A DNA stretch of 64,000 nt from Henricia sp. BOLD:AAB3569. Taxonomy: Eukaryota > Echinodermata > Asteroidea > Spinulosida > Echinasteridae. The stretch is from assembly GCA_037783545.1 (NCBI GenBank), contig JBBELK010000024.1, forward strand, positions 1,798,001-1,862,000, given 5' to 3'. Shown here in pieces: positions 20,601-29,010 of this stretch. The translations under genes were made by a program, and so were the position numbers. Numbering within the stretch: the stretch's first letter is position 1; every line of letters starts with the position of its first letter. Under the pieces are notes generated by a model, which saw only the letters and a list, made by a program, of their open reading frames with translations, was not told where the DNA came from and searched no databases.

Positions 20601-23396
20601 GTCGGAAATTTAAGTTTTTGATATTTTTCGTTACAGAGACACGTAAGCTTTCTAAATTCGTTCGCTTGTGTAAATTAATTTTTGTAATCCTTTCACCGAA
20701 ACACGGGCAATGCAACTTTAACACACCCCAAATGGTCTTTACAAGAAACATGACACGTACCTTCTTCGCCCACATTACATTACAGGTTCTTATTTAGTAG
20801 CTGGCACTTCTTTATGACGTTGTCGTCGTCAAACACGAAGAATTCCCTCCCAATCTCGGTCAAATTCAATCACAACAGGTACCGCATAGCGTTTGAAACA
20901 CTGACCAATAGTAGTGCACGTACTATCAACGACGGCTCACGAATGGGTAATGGAGTTTAATTTATCAACGATGAGCTGGCATCGTGATTCACCTGATGTG
21001 CGAGCAACCACAGCAGGTCTGGGTGCGAGACTATAATTGCATAGTGAATGAAAAGTAGGTGCGGTTAGGCTGCGTTGTGGTTCTTTTTCCACCTTTCACC
21101 TTTATGTGGTGTCCGGGGTTCGATTCCTGGGCGTGTATGTGGATTGGGTTAGCAGTCCCTACTTGACCGAGTGAGTTTTCTTTTAAATTCATTCTACTTT
21201 TTGTTCATCATGTCGAGTTAGTATAGGATCTCGTAGGATTGATGGCATAACTGGCATGGTTAGGTGTGACATGTGCAATGTTGGTATGCATCTGTTAAAT
21301 TTCTGTAATCTATCACGGGGGCACCGCTCAGAACATTTGCTGATATCAAAAGGGCTATGAGTGCGTGGCCAGTCAAATTTTCAGATAATTAATGGCTGGC
21401 GGGGGGAGGGGGAGGTGGGAGGTCCAAGCAGATCAGAAAACAAATGTCTGCAAACTTTCAAACTTTCTGCTTGTAGTTTGAAGATCGTTTTCTCATACTT
21501 TGTGGTAAATCATTGGTTTGTTTTCCTCGTGCAGCTGTACTGGTTCACCGTGGAGTTTGGTTTATGCAAGGAAGGCGATCAGGTGCGAGCATACGGTGCC
21601 GGTCTGCTCTCTGCTCCCGGTGAACTCATGGTAAGTAAAAAACTGCATCCCAAACCATTTTACACCACAAAGATTGTATAGTCCTATACTGATCAATCAC
21701 TGCACAATGATTATGTTTTTTTTTGTGCACGTCATATCATCAGCTCTAATTCGTTATTTTTACGAAAATTCACGATGACTTCATGTTTCAACATGTTCAT
21801 TTTACAACATGTAATTTCGGATGGTCCAGCTTAAAAATGCACAGAGTAATGTGCGAGGTATTCCAGGTACCGCACAGACTTTCTCGCCGGTTTCTATGGA
21901 CCAGCTTGAACCCCCTGGTAACGGCCTGATTTGCCAGGTAGTCTGGTGCTTGACTCACTCGCATGCGAGCGCTATAGCGTGAAGGCGGGAGTCTAGGATT
22001 TATGCAAATCTATCACGCAACTGGTCTATTTGGAGTCGACATTACCTGCGCAAATCGATGCGCCGAAACAAAAACTACAGCAACACCGAAATAGCTAACT
22101 TTTGTATCCTTAGATCTTGAGTAGGCTGATGCGACAACTTTGAGCTTAAGTTCATTTATTATGTAGTTTATCTATTTTAGGTGGTTAAAGGCACAGGCTC
22201 GTCAGCAATATAGCAGCTCCATAGCAAAGGCATGGTGCTGCGTATTTCGTGGCACGAATTTGGCGCGCGCGCATTTCTGACGAGCCTGTCCCTTCAAACC
22301 GGCCTTCCATTGTGCATTTTTGCTACGAAGTTTTCACAATTAGATTGTTGAGCCGGTTGTTGAGATTACCGGAGACTGTCTATATAGACTATGTACAAAG
22401 TTTTTAATAATCTAAAATACTACCTAATCGTGGGAAATTTATAGCAAAAATCGCACAGTGTGAGGCCGACTTCAGGTTACTCTTTTCAACCCTTCCTTTG
22501 CTGTAGTATGCCCTTTCGGACCAGCCCGAGCATAGACCTTTCCACCCAGCTACGGTCTCAGTGCAGGAGTACCAGGACAAGAACTATCAAACCGTTTACT
22601 TCGTCTCCGAGTCATTTGAGGATACAAAACAGAAACTTAGGTAAGATAGAGATGATAGTCACATGACTCAGAGGTATATGTGACGGACTCTACGAAAATG
22701 AGTCACAAGTCGCGCTGGCTAGTATTCTTTTTGCGACCATAAAAAGAAATCTGTGGCATTTCTACGCTCATTAAAATACCTAAACACAAAAGAAATTCCA
22801 GGCGTAACACAGACATTCCAGGGGGAATACAGACATTCCAGGCACCGCCAGGAATTTCTATTGTGTTTTGGTATTTTATTGAGTGTGGATTTGCCGCGGA
22901 TTTCTTTTTATGGTCGCAAAAAGAATACTAGCCAGCGCGACTTGTGACTCATTTTCGTATAGAGCCCGTCACATATAGGCTTAGTTATGGCTACTGTATC
23001 ATGTGCTTCACCACAAGCGTGACATAGGTCAAACTTCGATAGTTTAGAAGCCATATTCAAATAAAAATTCCCCTTGAAAACCCAACAGTAAAATTGATAA
23101 TGTTTACATCAGAATTTTAATTTATTCCCCTGAGGTTTTGAGTCAACAAGATTTCACGCCATGATTTTTGTCCTTTATTTATTTATAATTGGGTGATTTG
23201 CTCTTTTATACTGTAATTTTTCTCACACAGATCCTTTGCGATAGCAATGAAGAGACAATTCGATGTCCGTTATGATCCCTACACGAAACGAATCATAACT
23301 CTCGACAGCGTCGATAATGTACGAGATTCCGCGAGAGATTTGAGAACCCAATGCAGTGTCGTGGTCTCAGCGCTTGAAAAGATAATCATCAGTTGA
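8620..23396 (+). CDS. TH: Tyrosine hydroxylase (tyrosine 3-monooxygenase), 14 exons
   Basis: Converts tyrosine to L-DOPA with tetrahydrobiopterin, oxygen and iron; the rate-limiting step of catecholamine synthesis in neurons. Coding exons: 8620-8679, 9683-9934, 11197-11371, 11831-11919, 12211-12278, 12591-12641, 17967-18065, 19035-19081, 19591-19726, 19830-19899, 20006-20062, 21535-21630, 22507-22640, 23231-23396. All phases join and total 1500 nt, giving 499 residues, the usual TH length. Residues 1-95 are a regulatory tail with RKSSL at 27-31, matching the PKA site around vertebrate Ser40. An ACT-like domain follows to about 170, then the catalytic domain. Iron ligands are H330 and H335 (HELLGH) and E375 (VEFGLC). 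[35 protein letters not shown] and PYQ-type spacing fit TH rather than tryptophan or phenylalanine hydroxylase. Start: MMSRPASK, with RRAHTFEG resembling the vertebrate RRAVSE. Oddity: exon 6 reads GQPIERVQY where the family usually has GDPIPRVEY. Confidence 0.95.
8981..9332. mobile_element. MITE, GGGTCATTC family, copy 3, with nested hairpin
   Basis: Ends GGGTCATTCTATAAATTTAG and complement. An inner perfect palindrome (9035-9120; ACTAACAATGGAAATTGGGC and complement) interrupts it. It lies in TH intron 1. Confidence 0.8.
9465..9600 (+). repeat. Degenerate AAAGGACAAA repeat
   Basis: A-rich array of GGACAAA-type words in TH intron 1, directly before exon 2. It gives lysine-rich frames that are not genes. 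Confidence 0.75.
9683..9934 (+). CDS. TH: TH exon 2
   Basis: Residues 21-104. Contains [16 protein letters not shown], equivalent to the vertebrate phosphorylation site (Ser30 here for Ser40), an acidic serine-rich linker, then LAKAARIFE leading into the ACT domain. Acceptor CCTCCAG, donor GTTTGT, both phase 0. Confidence 0.9.
11197..11371 (+). CDS. TH: TH exon 3 (ACT domain)
   Basis: Continues the ACT regulatory domain ([10 protein letters not shown], then [12 protein letters not shown]). Acceptor TTTATAG, donor GTCAGC, ending in phase 1. Confidence 0.9.
11521..11771. mobile_element. MITE, GGGTCATTC family, copy 4
   Basis: GGGTCTTTCTATAAATTAGG and complement; 251 bp, TA-rich flanks. In TH intron 3. 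Confidence 0.85.
11831..11919 (+). CDS. TH: TH exon 4
   Basis: 89 bp, the same size as the equivalent exon of human phenylalanine hydroxylase. Encodes [13 protein letters not shown] and EPDLDHDHP, the linker into the catalytic domain. Donor GTAAGG. Confidence 0.92.
12211..12278 (+). CDS. TH: TH exon 5
   Basis: 68 bp, again the family's exon size. Encodes [14 protein letters not shown]. The correct donor is the strong GTAAGTAT, eight bases after a weaker GTATAA. Only the later one keeps the frame and the 68-bp length. Confidence 0.9.
12591..12641 (+). CDS. TH: TH exon 6 (51 bp)
   Basis: A microexon-like 51-bp exon, found because exon 5 (phase 2) and exon 7 require it. It encodes [17 protein letters not shown]; acceptor GTCATAG, donor GTAAGTAA. 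It corresponds to the first part of the 197-bp PAH exon 6, so an extra intron splits the block here. Confidence 0.88.
14486..14735 (+). repeat. Minisatellite, left array
   Basis: About 16 tandem copies of CACTTCGCCCCATTNC. Alternating central triplets (TTT, TTA, TTG, TCG) show independent drift or exchange between units. Confidence 0.9.
15317..15467. mobile_element. Harbinger-type MITE, TAA target duplication
   Basis: Ends GGGCGTGTTTGTTT and AAACAAACACGCCC, flanked by TAA on both sides (15314-15316, 15468-15470). A 3-bp TWA duplication is the mark of PIF/Harbinger insertions. GATCTGGATTCGGATCTG-like words inside are inverted repeats. 151 bp, no coding. Confidence 0.75.
15481..15812. mobile_element. 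Head-to-head pair of one MITE
   Basis: Palindrome centred near 15610. Each arm carries GATCACGTTCACAGACGCC, AATGCTACTGCGTA and CACGCGCGCG. The right arm is complete (about 15613-15812, starting and ending in GATCACGTTC orientation pairs); the left is cut off at its far end. A single-arm copy lies at 47281-47500. Confidence 0.65.
15926..16076 (-). repeat. Minisatellite, right array
   Basis: Reverse-complement array of the same unit (GGGGCGAAGTGGCAAT), about ten copies, shorter than the left one. Confidence 0.9.
17250..17381 (-). pseudogene. Possible ZZ-type zinc-finger fragment
   Basis: On the minus strand, inside TH intron 6, a 43-codon stretch begins [19 protein letters not shown] and continues with a [10 protein letters not shown] segment. 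The order HD, CxxC, G-PI, CxxC, D, C matches the start of ZZ zinc fingers, a protein-interaction fold. The final cysteine pair is incomplete (CFLKN). A possible donor, GTAAATCG, follows just past the last codons. It may be a decayed copy, a transposon-borne domain, or the first exon of an antisense gene. No partner exon was found. Confidence 0.3.
17967..18065 (+). CDS. TH: TH exon 7
   Basis: 99 bp encoding [19 protein letters not shown] and [15 protein letters not shown] is invariant in the family. Acceptor TTTCTAG, donor GTAAAA. Confidence 0.92.
18421..18560 (+). repeat. Tandem duplication, about 78 bp unit
   Basis: GGGGACGTATTAAGTCGTGA followed by ACCCCAAACACGACGAGTG occurs twice with a diverged spacer. 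A partial third copy (GACGTATTAAGTTAG) lies near 18367. In TH intron 7. Confidence 0.65.
19035..19081 (+). CDS. TH: TH exon 8 (47 bp)
   Basis: Encodes [15 protein letters not shown], the family's NIPQLEDVS segment. Acceptor CTTTCAG, donor GTAAAG; the last G joins AGAAG of exon 9 to give KEKSGFQ. Confidence 0.9.
19290..19460 (+). mobile_element. CAGGGGCGTAGCC-type transposon remnant
   Basis: Begins CAGGGGCGTAGCCAGGAATTT, a terminal sequence common in hAT-like elements of marine animals. A poly-G run and CTCAAGAGGGAATTCCCTCTTGA palindrome follow. The matching right terminus is not found, so this is a fragment. Confidence 0.5.
19591..19726 (+). CDS. TH: TH exon 9 (pterin-binding region)
   Basis: 136 bp, identical in size to PAH exon 7. 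Encodes [20 protein letters not shown] and [17 protein letters not shown], lining the pterin and substrate pocket. Donor GTAAGC, phase 2. Confidence 0.95.
19830..19899 (+). CDS. TH: TH exon 10 (iron-binding)
   Basis: 70 bp, equal to PAH exon 8. Encodes [18 protein letters not shown]; the two histidines of HELLGH (residues 330 and 335) bind the catalytic iron. Confidence 0.95.
20006..20062 (+). CDS. TH: TH exon 11
   Basis: 57 bp, equal to PAH exon 9. Encodes [19 protein letters not shown]. Donor GTAAGA, phase 0. Confidence 0.95.
20106..21031. mobile_element. TIR element in TH intron 11 with long target duplication
   Basis: Ends TCTCGTACCCAGACC and GGTCTGGGTGCGAGAC are inverted repeats. TATAATTGCATA occurs directly on both sides (20094-20105 and 21032-21043). 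The 12 matching bases may include a few by chance, so the true duplication is 8 to 12 bp. The two interior frames, one per strand, are mirror images without recognisable domains. Confidence 0.7.
21085..21190 (+). mobile_element. SINE fragment
   Basis: GGGGTTCGATTCCTGGGCG is a good box B, followed by GTATGTGGATTGGGTTAGCAG, a usual SINE body start. Box A is degenerate. Confidence 0.4.
21535..21630 (+). CDS. TH: TH exon 12 (iron-binding glutamate)
   Basis: 96 bp, equal to PAH exon 10. Encodes [19 protein letters not shown]375 of VEFGLC is the third iron ligand. Donor GTAAGT. Confidence 0.95.
22186..22296. mobile_element. Small MITE, complete copy
   Basis: Ends AAAGGCACAGGCTCGTCAG and CTGACGAGCCTGTCCCTT are inverted repeats, with GCGCGCGC and GCAGCTCCATAGCAAAGGCAT inside. 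A partial copy is at 36818-36907. Confidence 0.7.
22507..22640 (+). CDS. TH: TH exon 13
   Basis: 134 bp, equal to PAH exon 11. Encodes [17 protein letters not shown] and [19 protein letters not shown]. Acceptor TGTAG, donor GTAAGA. Confidence 0.95.
22676..22976. mobile_element. AAGTCGCGCTGG MITE, copy 1
   Basis: Long inverted ends share TGTGACGG, GAAAATGAGTCAC and AAGTCGCGCTGGCTAGTATT, continuing for about 100 bases each side. Interior has ACAGACATTCCAGG repeats. In TH intron 13. The second copy at 24439-24746 is inverted. Confidence 0.85.
23231..23396 (+). CDS. TH: TH exon 14 and stop
   Basis: Encodes [20 protein letters not shown] then the C-terminal tetramerisation tail, a hydrophobic-repeat helix ending [12 protein letters not shown] and TGA. 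Acceptor TCACACAG. Confidence 0.92.
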
Positions 23397-23442
23397 AAGC
23401 TTACAACAAACGTAACAAAAACGAAAGATAAAGGCCCGCTAA

Positions 23443-23529
23443 GCTTCAAACGTCGAACGTCTGTCGTGTCTAATTCAAATAATAGCCAACAATTTGAATT
23501 AGACACGGCAGAGGTTCGACGTTTGAAGC
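23443..23529. repeat. Hairpin just after the TH stop
   Basis: GCTTCAAACGTCGAAC..TAATTCAAAT and its reverse complement form an imperfect stem of about 38 bases with a short loop, 47 bases past the stop codon. A third related piece (CCGTGTCTAATTTAATT) follows near 23583. If the 3' UTR extends this far, the hairpin is transcribed. Confidence 0.65.
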
Positions 23530-23640
23530 AACTGCCGCTCTTAACGGCAAAAGAGCGACACGGCTCCAAACGGCGAAATTCTGCCGTGTCTAATTTAATT
23601 GGCACGTCCAAAATGAGAATTGCAGTTGAGCCGTTTTAAA

Positions 23641-23755
23641 ATGCGCAGAGGCGGATCCAGCCTCATTAAAATACAGGAATACAATGAATTCGGGGGGTCA
23701 GGGGGTCAGGGGGTCCTGTATTTTTAATGAGGCTGGATCCGCCACTTATGCGCAT
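23641..23755. mobile_element. Short palindromic MITE
   Basis: Arms GGCGGATCCAGCCTCATTAA and complement, around a GGGGGTCA tandem repeat. About 115 bp. Confidence 0.75.
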
Positions 23756-24438
23756 GCGCCTACTACAGCTGTTTCCATTGCAACGTTAAAACAAAATGGC
23801 GGCGCCCATGAAAAAGTCATTTTTTTGGAAACCATTGGCATTAGGTTACTGATATGTGCCACACGTTCCTGATGATGGATTCACACACTTGTGTAACAAT
23901 CGTTTAGACTGTAGTGTATAGATGCACCAACACCGGTCATTTCTGCAACATTATAAATATAATATCTGTATCAAGTATAGCTGTAGAGACAAATCCCAAA
24001 CCTATGCCTGGTAGATATGGGGATTTCTGTGACAGTGTTTCGTTCTACATGTAAATCATGATTGATGTATTCAAAAGTTGCCCTGGAAACCCAAAACGCC
24101 CTTTTCTCTGAATTTGTATTCAGCATCATATCTGGCCAACCTGTATTTCTGATCAAATGCCGACAGGGAGTTGTGACATTCTCTCGTGATAGGAGAAGCA
24201 GGACTACATAGTGAACTGACTATCAAACATCTCCTTGTTACATTATAACTTGCAATAAGACTGGTTGCATTTGAAGATGATCCTGAGAATCGTAAAAGTT
24301 TGCAAGAAGTTGCATGCGAGTGTGTATAAAAATGTGAAATGCAAGGAAGATTTAACTGGAAATACAATGTAATTGGCAAATGGTAAGAAAACGTTTTGTT
24401 GAATCATAGACGGATCTGCAACATTTATTCGGCTAAAT
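23756..24438. other. Intergenic, nothing recognised
   Basis: Unique-looking AT-rich DNA between two MITEs; may include the end of the TH transcript. No exon found on either strand. Confidence 0.35.
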
Positions 24439-24746
24439 GTGAACCGCTCTGCAAAAAAGGGTATTAAGTCGCGCTGGCTAGTATTCTTTTTGCGACCATA
24501 AAAAGAAATCCGCGGCAAATCCACGCTCAATAAAATACCAAAACACAATGGAAATTCCTGGCGGTGCCCAGATACCGCCTGCAGTTGGAATGTCTGTGTT
24601 TCCCCTGGAATGTCTGCGTTACGCCTGGAATTTCTTTTGTGATTTGGTATTTTAATGAGCGTAGAAATGCTACAGGTTTCTTCTTATGGTCGCAAAAAGA
24701 ATACTAGCCAGCGCGACTTAATACCTTTTTTTGCAGAGCGGGTCAC
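24439..24746. mobile_element. AAGTCGCGCTGG MITE, copy 2 (inverted)
   Basis: Reverse orientation of copy 1, with outer ends GTGAACCGCTCTGCAAAAAA and complement. The cores are about 85-90 per cent alike. Confidence 0.85.
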
Positions 24747-25625
24747 AAATTTGCTTTTAATTTAATTTAAATTTACACAATGTAACTGTGTAATCTCTCG
24801 GACATAAGAATATATACAATGTATATGACAATTAACCTATTGCAGACGATTAACCTTCGATGAAAGTTTGACTCGGATTTTCCATGGCAAGCCCAGATTG
24901 TCAGGCAGGCCTCCAGTTGTTTGTGTACAAAAGCCTATCTGCCAGGTCTCATTATGTTTATATATTAAATGTCATTCATTCCAGGGTTTTGCCTCAGGAA
25001 ATCAATAACCCTGTCATTGTTCAAGGTATATAAACGATCTCTGGTGTAGATATTTAGATAAATTATTGTGTTCAACGTTTAATACGCCCAATCCCCGTGT
25101 ACTGTTGAAGACGGCACATTGGTGCAACAATACATGGATGTTTGGTCACGGCAGCGTAGGGTTAAGCCGTTATACATTACATGTACTGTAATATAAAAGC
25201 AAAATATGCAAATGATGCGGGACTTATTAAATTGATAGCCACATGATCTGGAGGTTAATTCGCTAAGTCGATGATAATTCGTCCTATATTTATTTCTCTC
25301 ATTTATTTTTGTCACCTTAGAAATGAATGCCCGAGTGTCATCCATTTTATTAAATTTTTCTATAAGCTCTCGTTATAGTTATTGCAAGAGTGTATAAGCA
25401 AAAACACTCTAGTTTTACTGTTAGCACGTATTATACTGCTATTAAACATATCATAAATAGTGTTAACATTCACACAACATTGATCAGTCAAATAAGAAAA
25501 GCATGCTAAACACACCGCTAAAAAACACACTGCTAAAAAGGTTTTAACTGGCCTATTTACAAAGCCCAACACCTAAGGTGATGAGCTTGCACGTAATGAG
25601 GCAGAAGACAGTGTCCAAGATCGTT
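24747..25625. other. Intergenic, nothing recognised
   Basis: AT-rich. It lies just downstream of the minus-strand lectin gene and should contain its 3' UTR. No convincing poly-A signal could be assigned. Confidence 0.35.
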
Positions 25626-26381
25626 TTACTGCTTTGTGTGCATTTCGTAGTAAACACACGCTGGGTTTTCTGAGAGATCTTTTCCGTACGCGATCTCTGA
25701 ACGTTTAGCGATGTTCAGCTGACAAACACCTGCCCTCCAGTGATAATTGAAGGAGCGGCACCTAAGCTCGTTGGAGCAGGCGAGACAGCACTGCCAGGGG
25801 TTCGGGGTCGGTATCTCCCTCATGACGTGGTTCAGCAAGCAACCCGGGGTGTCTTGAAGACTCATAATGCATCGCCGGTGCGGGTTGCAGCTCGTCAGGC
25901 GTCGCTGACACGCCACGAACCGCTTGCGATTGCATTTCGTATATGCCCATTTACCACTGTACCGCCACATGACTGTGCAGACGACCTCACCTGTGCCACT
26001 CGTCTCGTTAGACTTCCCCTGTGCGAACTGCAGAGTGCTGGTTCCCGAGCAATCCCAAACGCCTGCCGCGTCTCTCCTGCAACCCAACCACAGACCACCA
26101 CTGTCACCATGCACCAAGGCTTCGCTGAAGTTCTGTTTTTGGAACGAACCCCACACGAACGAGTTGTCTTCCGCCGTAATAGGCAAAACTAACTCCCCAC
26201 CGGCATTGCGGCACAGATCCACCCCATCCTGCCACGTTGCCTTACGGTCTGCGATCCACATGTAGCAGTAGCCATCGTTTTCAGTCCTTCCCAATGGACA
26301 CACAGCAGCATCACTTCGTACATGAAACACCTCAAGCAGCACAAACAGACACTGGACAGTTTCCGCCACAAATAAATTCAT
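25626..26381 (-). CDS. Secreted C-type lectin-like / PAN (apple) domain protein
   Basis: 251 residues in a single exon. Residues 1-25 are hydrophobic and fit a signal peptide. Residues 28-158 form a C-type lectin-like domain: C28-C39 opening pair, C57 and C158 outer pair, C135 and C150 inner pair, and WLG at 98-100. The calcium and sugar motifs (EPN or QPD, and WND) are absent; the corresponding loop reads TGEVVCTVMWRYSGKW, so classic calcium-dependent sugar binding is unlikely. Residues 165-245 resemble a PAN/apple module with cysteines at 181, 198, 199, 202, 208, 220 and 242. Possible N-glycosylation at NFS (84) and NET (125). Probably an extracellular binding or immune protein of the lineage-expanded invertebrate type; the exact ligand is unknown. 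Overlapping frames on the other strand are shadows. Confidence 0.85.
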   Translation of the reverse strand: MNLFVAETVQCLFVLLEVFHVRSDAAVCPLGRTENDGYCYMWIADRKATWQDGVDLCRNAGGELVLPITAEDNSFVWGSFQKQNFSEALVHGDSGGLWLGCRRDAAGVWDCSGTSTLQFAQGKSNETSGTGEVVCTVMWRYSGKWAYTKCNRKRFVACQRRLTSCNPHRRCIMSLQDTPGCLLNHVMREIPTPNPWQCCLACSNELRCRSFNYHWRAGVCQLNIAKRSEIAYGKDLSENPACVYYEMHTKQ

Positions 26382-26967
26382 AGTTAAAAGGCAGATTGTG
26401 TATTGCTGCTGCAGCAGATGTATTTCTTTAATGTCACAATATTGGTTTTATCTAAACATTTACAAAGGAGCTACGGGTAGATGCACGGGTTTGTGTTCAT
26501 CCAGTTCACACACTCAGATATTTTTCGGGTGTGTTTAACGAGACACTGGCCGGCTCATCCGTCTTTATGTCCACTTTGCACGGACAGTGGATGCCACAAA
26601 TTACGCATCTGCAGTAAAATCCTTGATATATTTATCAACCTCTTAAGGACATCCATAACTAAAAAGGTAATAAATAAAATAAAAATGGTCTTAAAAGTAG
26701 TACCGATACCTTATGAATTATTTTGTTTTTTCAATTATGTATGACCGTCTGCGACACTGGAAAAGGGAGGCAATACGGCTGTAATTAAAGATACTGTCCA
26801 CTGATCAAGGCTTTATTGGTGCCTATTAAATAATGAACTTTTAATAGGCTTAATTGCCTTGATATTGGTCCTTCGTACATCGTGCGTCTTCCTCCTGTCC
26901 AGTGTATGATGACCCTTTTTGTACTTTCATACTGCTCTTGAAGCAGCGTTTTCGTTTTGTGCCCTAA
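26382..26967. other. Upstream of the lectin gene, no gene seen
   Basis: Presumed promoter side of the minus-strand lectin. TTGCCTTGAT and ATCAAGGC words near 26805-26860 form a loose hairpin (GATCAAGGCTTTATTGG against TTAATTGCCTTGATATTGG). No exon found. Confidence 0.35.
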
Positions 26968-27532
26968 TACCTAAGTCACAATTAAAGCGGAGGCCAGGCG
27001 GCGTGTGCGATTTATAGGCATCGGCCGGCGTGTAGAGGTCGGCGAAAGATCGCGCGATAGGGCGGTCACAGTCACAATTAAAAGTGCCCCGCACGCTGCC
27101 ATGACGGAATGGGGTCGATTTCTTGGCCCGTTTATCGGCCTGTGTGCGGCAGGCACTCGTCCGATGTCTTGCCGATGTCCTGCCTATGTCACTGCGATAC
27201 CCCAGCCGATATCTGGCCGATTTCCGGCCGGGGCGGCGCCTGGCCGATATATGGATTGTCTGGGTTGTCAACAATTTGGCCCGGAGTCCGCCCGATGTGT
27301 GCGATGCCCTGCCGGACATCGGCCAGGCATCGACCGATTTATTGGCGATCAGTTTGCGATGCGAAACGCCGCACCAGGTTTACAATCCGATTTAAAAGTA
27401 ACTCGATGCCCGCCCGATGCCCAAAAATGACCCGGCAGCCGCAAGGAGTCCCTTGAGGCGCCGGCCGAAAATGCCTAAAAATCCGTCGCAAACTACTCGC
27501 AAACCCACCGCAAGCTAATTGTGACTGGGGTA
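26968..27532. mobile_element. GC-rich Harbinger-type MITE, TAA target duplication
   Basis: Ends TACCTAAGTCACAATTA and TAATTGTGACTGGGGTA, flanked by TAA on both sides (26965-26967 and 27533-27535). The interior is GC-rich, with many CCGATGTC and GGCCGAT words. It contrasts with the AT-rich flanks and yields several long but domain-less frames on both strands. TWA duplication fits PIF/Harbinger. Confidence 0.8.
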
Positions 27533-27535
27533 TAA

Positions 27536-28077
27536 AGCAGCACGCCATCTTTTGTATATATCGCCGTCACATGTACTCCACGAAATATAGGCTACAATAT
27601 TCCAAAAAGGGCATCCTTTAAGGGCCGAAGAAATAGACCCACCCCATGCAGCACTAAAGCGAGAAATTCCCATGGTGTCGGTTTTATGACTTTTTATCTT
27701 ATCCCACTGCAGTTGTATACCAGAGTGCGCTTGACAATGTGATCTATGTACTTTGACCTTCCGGTCGTCTGTCACGTGCACGTTACAGCTATAGTTTTGT
27801 TTAACTGAAGCGGAAATGTTTATCTTTGTCGTAAGTTTCTATTCGCTGTAGGATAATATTTTGTGCTGGCCTGTGCGATTTCATCGTTTAGCACTATTTG
27901 TGTTAGTTGCGCATTTTTGTACATGTGTATACCGACCACATCATTATTTCAGCCCCTATGAGAGGGTAATGAGTGGACGGGGCTCATCTTCTGTGTAAGT
28001 GGCACATGTCGGTCGACGACGGTAAAGGTTTCTCAATCGGAGTAAGTAGCCATTAATATATTGGAGCTATAGCGTAA
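27536..28077. other. Intergenic, nothing recognised
   Basis: Could include the promoter or a non-coding first exon of the gene starting at 28953 (GTAAGTGG donor-like site near 27993). No support beyond that. Confidence 0.3.
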
Positions 28078-28384
28078 TGCGCCTATCAATTGTTTCCCCC
28101 ACCCCTCCCCCCCCCCCCCCCCCCCAGGCTACCCCACCTAAGAGGTGGGGATTGTCACTTTTTGCGTGACAAAATCCCCACCCCTGGGGCAACATTTAGG
28201 TGACAAAAATCCCCACCCTCGGGTGCAAAACATGCGCAAAACATGCACGAAAATGCACAGATAATGGTCCAAATGCCCCACCCTGGGGCATGAAAAATGT
28301 GACCAAACCCCACCTAGGGGGTGGGGTAGCGCGGGGGGTGGGGGGGGGGGGGCGGAGCGGTAGGGGAAACAATTGATAGGTGCA
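28078..28384. mobile_element. C-rich Harbinger-type MITE, copy 1
   Basis: Ends TGCGCCTATCAATTGTTTCC and complement, flanked by TAA on both sides. Contains a long C run, repeated AAAATCCCCACCC blocks, and a matching G run. The second copy, 40332-40642, has TTA on both sides. Confidence 0.85.
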
Positions 28385-28952
28385 TAATTTTAAAACCCAG
28401 TTTATCGCATTGTACGGTCCCTATAATAGGTTGCATTTGCAGAACAAGCTCATCACATTTGATGACATTAATGTACTGACACCATTTTTGAAAGGAAAAA
28501 ATCCAAATTGCCAAATCGAGGGTGTTCTGGCCGAAAACGTGAAAATCTAAGATGGCCGCCATTTTAGCTGTAAAAATACACTTTTGGCAATAACTCGGTC
28601 ATTTTGTCATCTTTTAGCCTGTTTTTGGAGTCTAACTATAGATGTCACTGAAACTTAGGGATTACTGAAATAAAATAAGGTGATATGTGAAGTAAAACTT
28701 TTTTTTTGTGAACTCCGTTGAAAATATGAAAGATTCAATGCTTGCTTTTATGCCAATGATTTTCATATTCATCAGGAACAAATGACGTCACATATGTGTA
28801 ACATTCTACTGTTTTCTGAATTTTCTTAAAAGGTTTTTTGGCAAGTATACCGCGTTGTTCGTTGGTTTTCTAGTGCTACCGTTGGATCTTAAGTTCTACC
28901 AACGGAAAGGATAAACTCTGGTGCGTTTCCATGTGCAAAACAATCATGAAGC

Positions 28953-29010
28953 ATGGGTAACTGCTGTGGCGGCGAGGATGACAGTCACGAGGAGAATGTT
29001 ATCATTCAAG
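28953..29010 (+). CDS. MGNCC gene exon 1
   Basis: Encodes MGNCCGGEDDSHEENVIIQ. Donor GTATAACG is weak. The same nine bases, GGTATAACG, recur at 29092-29100 beyond the fold-back insertion, giving a duplicate donor. Confidence 0.65.

Noticed and set aside
25740-26265. Plus-strand frames of 113 and 150 codons
   Set aside because: Shadows of the minus-strand lectin gene.
26927-27430. GC-rich frames of 130 and 141 codons
   Set aside because: They fill the Harbinger-type MITE on both strands with no domain or splice context.
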